This document shows positions 6,269 through 10,872 of a DNA stretch of 10,872 bases, in pieces (positions within the stretch are counted from its first letter, which is position 1; each line of letters begins with the position of its first letter). The notes beneath the pieces were generated by a model, which was given only the letters and a program-made list of their open reading frames with translations, had not been told where the DNA came from and searched no databases. The DNA lies in the NCBI GenBank assembly GCA_035315685.1, contig DATFXR010000498.1, positions 1-10,872 on the forward strand, written 5' to 3'. The stretch is from QHWK01 sp035315685 (GTDB lineage: Bacteria > Acidobacteriota > Vicinamibacteria > Vicinamibacterales > CAVVIG01). The position numbers and the translations under genes were made by a program.

Positions 6269-7525
6269 GTGCTGCGATCGGTTGGGATTATCGGGGTCGT
6301 ACTGGCGCTGTCGGGCTGGGATGTGCGTGCGCAGGGAGCGTCTCCCACGCCTGCCGACCTGATCAAGGATCCTGCGGTGAAGGCGGCGATTGACGCAGCC
6401 AAGGCGACCGAGGCGCAGACAGTCGACGATCAGATTCGCTTTTGCGAGATTCCTGCGCCGTCTTTCAAGGAAGAAGCGCGCGGCCGCGAGCTCCAGCGTG
6501 TGTTCCAGCAGCTCGGACTTCAGAACGTGCGCATCGACAAGGTCGGCAACGTACTCGGCGACTACGCCGGCGCTGCCGCACGTCCGCACCTCGTCATGGC
6601 TGCGCATCTCGACACGGTCTTTCCCGAAGGCACGAACGTGAAGGTGACGCGGGAAGGCGCCGTCCTGCACGGACCGGGTATCGGTGACGACTGCCGCGGA
6701 CTCGCCGTGCTCGTCGCGGCGATCCGCGAGATGAAGAAGGCGAAGGTACAGACGCCGGGCACGATTACGTTCGTTGCCAACGTCGGCGAAGAGGGCCTGG
6801 GCGATCTCCGCGGCGTCAAGGAGCTGTTCAATGCGACGCTGAAAGATCAGATCGATCGCTTCGTGTCGATTGACGGCACCGGCATCCACGTGACGAACGT
6901 TGCCGTCGGCAGCCACCGCTACCGCGTCACGTTCAAGGGCCCGGGCGGTCACAGCTTCGGCGCGTTCGGCATGGCGAATCCGATGGGGGCGATGGGGCGC
7001 GCGATCGCGAAGATCCAGGAGATCCAGGTCCCCAAGCAGCCCAAGACGACGTTCAATGTCGGACGCATCGGCGGCGGCACGTCGGTGAATTCGATTCCGT
7101 TCGAGGGCTGGATGGAGCTCGACATGCGCTCCTCCGATCCCGCCTCGCTCGCCGCGGTGGACGCGAATATCCAGAAAGCGATCGACGCGGCGGTGGCCGA
7201 GGAAAATGCGCGCTGGGGAAAACCGGGCACGATCACCGTCACGAAAGAGCTCGTCGGCGATCGGCCCGCCGGCTCGACGCCGGAGAATTCGCCGATCGTC
7301 CGCAACGGTCTCGCCGCGGCGACCGTCCTCGGCTTCAACGCGAATCTCGGCGAAGGGTCGACCGACTCGAACACCCCGATGAGCCTGAAGGTTCCGGCGA
7401 TCACGATCGGCGGCGGCGGCCGCGGCCGAGAGGCGCATGCGCTGACCGAGTCGTTCGACACGACCGACGCCTGGCAGGGCACTCAGTACGCGATTCTGCT
7501 CGCGGTGTCGCTGGTGCAGAAGTAA
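6269..7525 (+). CDS. Secreted M20-family zinc peptidase (peptidase T-like)
   Basis: Probably a periplasmic co-catalytic zinc exopeptidase trimming short peptides; specificity cannot be told. I choose GTG 6269 because GGAGG (6259-6263) lies five bases upstream and the protein then starts with a clear signal peptide (MLRSVGIIGVVLALSGWDVR, cleavage near RA-Q, residue 21-22). This gives 418 residues, normal for the family. Expected metal-site residues are visible: His113 and Asp115 in AAHLDTVFPEGT, Asp140/141 in GPGIGDDCRG, the Glu pair 174-175 in NVGEEGLGD, Asp202 in SIDGTG and His390 in GREAHALTE. The lid/dimerisation domain holds GPGGHSFG (His228). All catalytic positions appear intact. The downstream sulfatase-like gene begins immediately after its stop, separated only by a hairpin repeat, so they may be cotranscribed. 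Confidence 0.9.
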   Translation: MLRSVGIIGVVLALSGWDVRAQGASPTPADLIKDPAVKAAIDAAKATEAQTVDDQIRFCEIPAPSFKEEARGRELQRVFQQLGLQNVRIDKVGNVLGDYAGAAARPHLVMAAHLDTVFPEGTNVKVTREGAVLHGPGIGDDCRGLAVLVAAIREMKKAKVQTPGTITFVANVGEEGLGDLRGVKELFNATLKDQIDRFVSIDGTGIHVTNVAVGSHRYRVTFKGPGGHSFGAFGMANPMGAMGRAIAKIQEIQVPKQPKTTFNVGRIGGGTSVNSIPFEGWMELDMRSSDPASLAAVDANIQKAIDAAVAEENARWGKPGTITVTKELVGDRPAGSTPENSPIVRNGLAAATVLGFNANLGEGSTDSNTPMSLKVPAITIGGGGRGREAHALTESFDTTDAWQGTQYAILLAVSLVQK

Positions 7526-9829
7526 GTGCGCCCACGAAGGCACGAAGACGCGAAGAATGGATTGGTCAATCTTCTTCATGTCCTTCGTGCGCTTCGTGTC
7601 TTCGTGGGAGCGGCAGTGTGCAGCGCGACAGCCCTCGCCTGTGGCAGCGGGGTTTCACGCGCCGACCTGCGACCGATCGCGCGGCAGAACGTCCTTCTCA
7701 TCACGATCGATACGCTGCGGGCTGACGCGCTGGGCTGCTACGGCGGCCCCACCGCGACGCCGGCGCTCGATCGGCTCGCTGCCGAAGGGATTCGCTTCGA
7801 GTTCGCGCATGCCCACGCGGTCACGACGCTGAGCTCGCACGCGACGATCCTGAGCGGGACGTATCCGTTTCAGCACGGCATCCGCGACAACAGCGGCTAC
7901 CGGCTGCGTGTGAATGCGCGCACCGCGGCGGCGCTGCTGAAGCAAGCCGGCTACGCGACCGCCGCCTTTGTCGGCGCGTTCCCGCTGCATTCGAGATTCG
8001 GCCTCAATCAAGGCTTCGACGTCTACGACGATCGATTCGGAGACACGCGCGCGCCAGACGAGTTCGTGATGCCTGAGAGGCCGGCCGCTGCTGTCGTGCC
8101 GCTTGCTCGAGCCTGGATCGCGGCACGTGAGGCCGGCAGGTCGGGCAAGTCAGGCGGGCCTGGCAGGTCGAGCGAGTCAAGCGAGTCGGGCAGGTCGAGT
8201 GTCCGCGGTGGATCAAGTACCTCCGACAGGCCAGGCCTGCTCGACCCGCCCGACCCGCCCGGCCAACCGTGGTTCGTGTGGCTGCATGTCTTCGATCCGC
8301 ATGCGCCATATCGTCCACCGCCGCCGTTCGACGCGCGCTACGCGTCGCAGCCGTATTACGGCGAGGTCGCGGCCGTGGACGCTGCAATCGCGCCACTCTT
8401 CGATGATCTGCGCGCGGCGGGGAAACCCACGCTCGTGATCGTCACGGGCGATCACGGCGAAGCGCTCGGCGATCATGGGGAACAAACGCACGGCGTGTTC
8501 GCGTACGAGTCGACGTTGCGTATTCCGTTGATCGTAACGGAGATCACCGCCGCGGCCTCGACAGTCCGGCTGAAGCCGGACCGATCTGGCGGTACGGTGG
8601 CTTCGGTGTCCGCTCGTCACGTGGACATCCTGCCGACGCTCCTCGAAGCGATCGGCCTGCCGGTTCCGGCCGATCTTCCTGGTCGTTCGTTGTTGACGGC
8701 TGCCGAGCGCGCTGACACGTCGCCGCGTCCGTCGTACTTCGAAGCGATGTCGGCCATGCTCACCCGCGGGTGGGCGCCGCTCAGTGGCGTTCTCGTCGAT
8801 CGCGAGAAGTACATCGATCTGCCGATCGCGGAGCGCTACGACCTTGCCGCTGACCCGGCGGAGCGCAGGAACCTCGCCGGGACCCCAGTCGAACGCGATC
8901 GGACGCTCGCCGCGGCACTTCGCGGATTCAGTGCGTCGATGCCCGGGCAGCGGCAAGCCGAGGACGCGGATGCGGCGGCGCGCCTGCGCGCGCTCGGCTA
9001 CGTGGCCGGCAGCACCGCGCCGAAGGCGCGCTACACCGACGCCGACGATCCGAAGACGCTGATCGACGTCGATCGCGCGGTTCACGATGCCGTGGACGCG
9101 TTCACCGCCGGCCGCGCCGGCGAGGCCGTGCGGCTGTACGACCAGGTAATCGCGCGACGGCCGGACATGGCGATCGCGTACCGCCATCTGGCGTTCATCG
9201 AGCGGCAGCGCGGAAACGTCGGCGTCGCGATCGAGGTGCTGCAGCGCGCGATCAAGGCCGGCGTGCGCGATCCGCGCGTCACCGCGCAGCTCGGTGAGTA
9301 TCTGACTGAGGGCGGCCGCATGGCCGACGGTATCCGCCTGCTCGAATCGGTTACGAGAGACTCGGCGGGCGATCTCGACGCGCTGAACGCGCTCGGCATC
9401 GCGTACGCACAGAGCGGCCGCGCGGACGCCGCCCGCGCGACCTTCGAGCGCGTGCTCGCGATCAATCCGCACAGCAGCGTGCCGCTCGAGAATCTCGGGT
9501 TGCTGGCGCTGGAGCGCGGAGACGTTGCGACGGCTCGCCAGCAGTTCGAACGCGCCGCGGAATCCGATCCGCGGTCCTCGCGCGCGCAGTCCGGGCTCGG
9601 CAACGTGGCGCTCAAAGCGGGTGATCGCAGCGCTGCGATCGACGCGTGGCGCCGTGCCGTTCAACTCGATCCGCGCAACTTCGACGCGTTGTACAACCTG
9701 GGCACGGCGCTGGCGCGCGACGGAGACGTGAATGGTGCGCGGCCGTATCTCGATCAATTCCTCCACGCCGCCCCGCCAGCGTTCTACGGGAAAGAGCTAG
9801 ACGAGGTGGCGCAGTTGCTGCGCAGGTAG
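7526..9829 (+). CDS. Sulfatase/alkaline-phosphatase-superfamily lipoprotein with C-terminal TPR repeats
   Basis: The catalytic domain (about residues 54-400, counted from GTG 7526) has the superfamily metal sites: IDTLRAD (Asp62), TGDHGEALGDHGEQTHG (Asp309, His310, His322) and DPHAPY. Where true sulfatases have Cys/Ser-x-Pro-Ser-Arg, this protein has Thr101-Leu-Ser-Ser-His, so no formylglycine can form. A Thr nucleophile, as in lipoteichoic-acid-synthase-like phosphotransferases, fits better; the substrate is unknown. Residues about 520-755 form six or seven TPRs (for example RAIKAGVRDPRVTAQLGEYL, VLAINPHSSVPLENLG). A hydrophobic segment ending SATALAC suggests a lipoprotein signal, with a non-standard lipobox. 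GTG 7526 touches the previous stop; TTG 7562 would give a cleaner signal peptide, and GTG 7604 is also possible. The first 27 codons lie in a hairpin repeat. Residues 203-246 and 347-352 are repeat-derived in-frame insertions. Confidence 0.88.
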   Translation: MRPRRHEDAKNGLVNLLHVLRALRVFVGAAVCSATALACGSGVSRADLRPIARQNVLLITIDTLRADALGCYGGPTATPALDRLAAEGIRFEFAHAHAVTTLSSHATILSGTYPFQHGIRDNSGYRLRVNARTAAALLKQAGYATAAFVGAFPLHSRFGLNQGFDVYDDRFGDTRAPDEFVMPERPAAAVVPLARAWIAAREAGRSGKSGGPGRSSESSESGRSSVRGGSSTSDRPGLLDPPDPPGQPWFVWLHVFDPHAPYRPPPPFDARYASQPYYGEVAAVDAAIAPLFDDLRAAGKPTLVIVTGDHGEALGDHGEQTHGVFAYESTLRIPLIVTEITAAASTVRLKPDRSGGTVASVSARHVDILPTLLEAIGLPVPADLPGRSLLTAAERADTSPRPSYFEAMSAMLTRGWAPLSGVLVDREKYIDLPIAERYDLAADPAERRNLAGTPVERDRTLAAALRGFSASMPGQRQAEDADAAARLRALGYVAGSTAPKARYTDADDPKTLIDVDRAVHDAVDAFTAGRAGEAVRLYDQVIARRPDMAIAYRHLAFIERQRGNVGVAIEVLQRAIKAGVRDPRVTAQLGEYLTEGGRMADGIRLLESVTRDSAGDLDALNALGIAYAQSGRADAARATFERVLAINPHSSVPLENLGLLALERGDVATARQQFERAAESDPRSSRAQSGLGNVALKAGDRSAAIDAWRRAVQLDPRNFDALYNLGTALARDGDVNGARPYLDQFLHAAPPAFYGKELDEVAQLLRR
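7531..7608. repeat. Mirrored CACGAAG/CTTCGTG hairpin repeat at a gene junction
   Basis: The left arm reads CCCACGAAG, GCACGAAG, ACGCGAAG; the right arm reads CTTCGTGC, CTTCGTGT, CTTCGTGGG. CCCACGAAG (7531-7539) and CTTCGTGGG (7600-7608) form a perfect nine-pair outer stem, and GATTG/CAATC (7560-7564, 7567-7571) a perfect inner stem with a two-base loop. The element starts five bases after the peptidase stop and overlaps all plausible starts of the next gene except the one at GTG 7616. Confidence 0.8.
8136..8263. repeat. Nonamer tandem array with mirrored arm inside the sulfatase-like gene
   Basis: Seven 9-base units lie end to end from 8136 to 8198: GCAGGTCGG, GCAAGTCAG, GCGGGCCTG, GCAGGTCGA, GCGAGTCAA, GCGAGTCGG, GCAGGTCGA. 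The right arm (about 8230-8263) holds complementary words, including GCCAGGCC (8230-8237), which pairs with GGCCTGGC (8157-8164), and GCCCGACC (8248-8255), which pairs with GGTCGGGC (8139-8146). The period keeps the reading frame and encodes a Gly/Ser/Arg-rich left half and a Pro/Asp-rich right half (DPPDPPG). Confidence 0.8.
8564..8581. repeat. Palindromic GTCCGGCT element in frame in the sulfatase-like gene
   Basis: GTCCGGCT-GA-AGCCGGAC is a perfect eight-pair hairpin with a two-base loop. In this frame it encodes the VRLKPD region of TVRLKPDRSGG. I recall similar VRLKPD-like peptides in other acidobacterial proteins, which suggests a dispersed palindrome, but I cannot verify this here. Confidence 0.6.
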
Positions 9830-9833
9830 GTCA

Positions 9834-9990
9834 GGGGACTGGGAGCTGGGGACTGGAAGCCGGGACTCGGAGCTGGGCCGTAGCGCAGCCGTTCGGGCCC
9901 CCGGCCCCAGCACCCAGTCCCCAGCTTCCAGCCTCCAGCCCCAGCCTCCAGCCCAGCCCCCAGCCCCCAGCCCCTAGCCCCTAGCCCCCG
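9834..9990. repeat. Long mirrored heptamer array between convergent genes, G-quadruplex-prone
   Basis: The left arm (9834-9880) carries words of the type GGGGACT, GGGAGCT, GGGGACT. The right arm (about 9905-9990) carries a dozen words of the type CCCCAGC, CTCCAGC, CCCTAGC. AGCTGGGGACTGG (9844-9856) and CCAGTCCCCAGCT (9914-9926) form a perfect 13-bp stem. On the minus strand, five G runs of four or five bases with two- or three-base loops lie at 9957-9989. The array starts five bases after the sulfatase-like stop, fills the spacer, and contains the stop codon of the membrane-protein gene; it may stop transcription from both sides. Confidence 0.8.
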
Positions 9991-10547
9991 GTCCCCTCAC
10001 GCTCGCGGAGTTCTCGGAAACGGGCAAGGTCGATCGACCGCTGCTTGCGCGCCACTGCGCGAGCGGCGAGCAGCCGGACGATGAACAACGCGTGCCCGCC
10101 GCCGACGAAGATGAGCTCAGACGACGTCGGACCCAGTACGAGCGCAGGAAGCAGGTTCAAGAGGGCCGCGACCGCAAAGACGGCCGTAAACAACGCGTCG
10201 GCCGTTGCGGCGCCGGCCGGCCGGCCGAATTCCATGGCAGCGTGCTCCCATCGGCGCTCGCCCGGCTGTGTTTCGTAGAAGACCTGCAGGTACCGTCCGA
10301 CGCGCTCGACGCCGACGTGCAGCGCGAAGACGCTCTCGAAGATGGCGGCCAGGACGCCGAGCGACAAAAGACTGCTAATCGGCGCCGCCGCTACCGCGGC
10401 CGTCGTGATGGCCAGCGCGCCCCAGGCGACCAATCCGCCGGCGAAAATGCAGACGCGGGCCGTCCCTCGTTCGCGGATCGTGGCGCGTAGTGCCGTGTAT
10501 TCAACCTGTTCGCGCGCCGTCAGCGGAGTTCCGTTCTGTGCGCTCAT
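9981..10547 (-). CDS. Four-helix membrane protein of unknown function
   Basis: I do not recognise the family. The ATG at 10547 gives 188 residues. A cytosolic-looking N-terminus (LTAREQVEYTALRATIRERG) precedes four hydrophobic segments at about residues 32-53, 58-78, 117-138 and 143-162. The loop after the second holds HVGVERVGRYLQVFYE and, further on, ERRWEHAAMEFGRP, both well patterned and probably conserved. The C-terminus is basic and helical (RKQRSIDLARFRELRERE) and ends GTGG, with the last codons and stop taken from the heptamer array. No clear ribosome-binding site precedes the ATG. The frame stays open about 99 codons upstream, but that part has poor protein-like composition and overlaps the promoter and start of the divergent gene, so I exclude it. 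Confidence 0.75.
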   Translation of the reverse strand: MSAQNGTPLTAREQVEYTALRATIRERGTARVCIFAGGLVAWGALAITTAAVAAAPISSLLSLGVLAAIFESVFALHVGVERVGRYLQVFYETQPGERRWEHAAMEFGRPAGAATADALFTAVFAVAALLNLLPALVLGPTSSELIFVGGGHALFIVRLLAARAVARKQRSIDLARFRELREREGTGG

Positions 10548-10675
10548 GACAAGGCTGTCGTTGCCGATAACAGAGGAAACAGACTCGCGTCGGGCCGGCG
10601 CATTGTGGCACAGGAGTTGGTAAAGGGCTGAGTCGAGAAGGGCTCGGCTGTGGCCGGCCGGCAGCGATAATTGCC

Positions 10676-10703
10676 TTGCAATGTGTAAATTACCTGCTAC
10701 ACT
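10676..10703 (+). promoter_or_regulatory. Probable promoter of the right-edge gene, with overlapping inverted repeat
   Basis: TTGCAA (10676-10681) and TACACT (10698-10703) are 16 bases apart, with TGC before the -10 giving an extended -10 form. GTGTA (10683-10687) and TACAC (10698-10702) form a 20-base inverted repeat whose right half overlaps the -10, which would suit a repressor. The region is markedly more AT-rich than its surroundings and lies 42 bases before the start codon. Confidence 0.5.
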
Positions 10704-10745
10704 TACGTCCGTCGGCTCACCATTATCTGCATCCGGGGAGTCTCG

Positions 10746-10872
10746 GTGAACAGAAAAACAATTTTCTGGATCGGTCAGCTTGCGCTTGTCGGCCTCATCA
10801 GCATCGGGCAAACACCCGCCGACGCCGCGACCTCTAAGAAACACACGCGAAAAGCCACGGCACCGGCGCGAG
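10746..10872 (+). CDS. Start of a secreted protein, cut by the right edge
   Basis: A GTG codon preceded by GGGGAG (10735-10740) at five bases opens a frame that runs unbroken to the window end, giving 42 codons. The product begins with a textbook signal peptide: basic MNRK, hydrophobic core FWIGQLALVGLISIG, and a cleavage site near ADA-AT. What follows is a Lys/Thr/Ala-rich stretch (TSKKHTRKATAPAR), common as a low-complexity leader in acidobacterial cell-wall and periplasmic proteins. The function cannot be told from this fragment. It is divergent from the membrane protein, with a 198-base gap that contains the promoter described at 10676. Confidence 0.72.
   Translation, partial: MNRKTIFWIGQLALVGLISIGQTPADAATSKKHTRKATAPAR

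Noticed and set aside
6239..7579. 446-codon minus-strand open frame opposite the M20 peptidase
   Set aside because: Same reason: Arg/His-rich shadow, with the plus strand carrying all M20 metal-site motifs.
8213..9766. 517-codon minus-strand open frame opposite the sulfatase-like gene
   Set aside because: A shadow frame caused by third-position GC bias; composition is Arg-rich without any recognisable fold, while the plus strand encodes clear catalytic motifs and TPRs.
10548..10844. N-terminal extension of the membrane protein by 99 codons
   Set aside because: It would overlap the promoter, ribosome-binding site and start of the divergent secreted-protein gene, and its sequence lacks protein-like patterning.

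Overview
The window is GC-rich, densely coded DNA that looks like a member of the Acidobacteriota, most probably the Vicinamibacteria. The evidence is the gene content: a VWFA-related protein of the acidobacterial type, a ~1000-residue Oar-like TonB-dependent receptor with an N-terminal carboxypeptidase-regulatory-like domain, an alkaline-phosphatase/sulfatase-superfamily protein fused to a TPR tail, and a palindromic repeat that translates as VRLKPD. This assignment rests on recognising families, not on a search.

Layout from left to right. At 2-1288 (+) is the 3' part of an exported VWA-domain protein. Convergent to it, at 1354-2271 (-), is a solitary beta-class DNA methyltransferase whose SPPY motif points to N4-cytosine. 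Just upstream of the methyltransferase, on the same strand, is a small 72-codon gene (2339-2557), and upstream of that a seven-unit 11-bp tandem array (2636-2712) rich in GATC and TCGCGA. Next on the minus strand is the TonB-dependent receptor (3057-6080), followed by a convincing intrinsic terminator (2921-2962). A 188-bp divergent spacer with a 10-bp inverted repeat separates it from a secreted M20 metallopeptidase (6269-7525, +). This is followed by a Thr-nucleophile sulfatase-like/TPR lipoprotein (7526-9829, +). A convergent four-helix membrane protein lies at 9981-10547 (-). The start of a secreted protein (10746 onward, +) is cut by the right edge.

Most genes encode envelope proteins: outer-membrane uptake, periplasmic peptide hydrolysis, a phospho- or sulfo-ester hydrolase or transferase anchored at the membrane, and small exported proteins. 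The TonB receptor and M20 peptidase are divergent and could share regulation, for example in peptide or polymer uptake. That link is inferred from position only.

The most unusual content is not a gene. Six places carry short tandem words, and five of them also have a mirrored complementary copy, so that the DNA can fold back. The period is 7 bp at 1297, 2979 and 9834, 8-9 bp at 7531, 9 bp at 8136 and 11 bp at 2636. Four start at or within a few bases of a stop codon. Two methyltransferase/membrane-protein stop codons lie inside such arrays. The 9-bp array lies in frame inside the sulfatase domain as a Gly/Ser/Arg linker, and the 7531 hairpin provides the first codons of the same gene. I found no RNA gene, transposase or CRISPR array.
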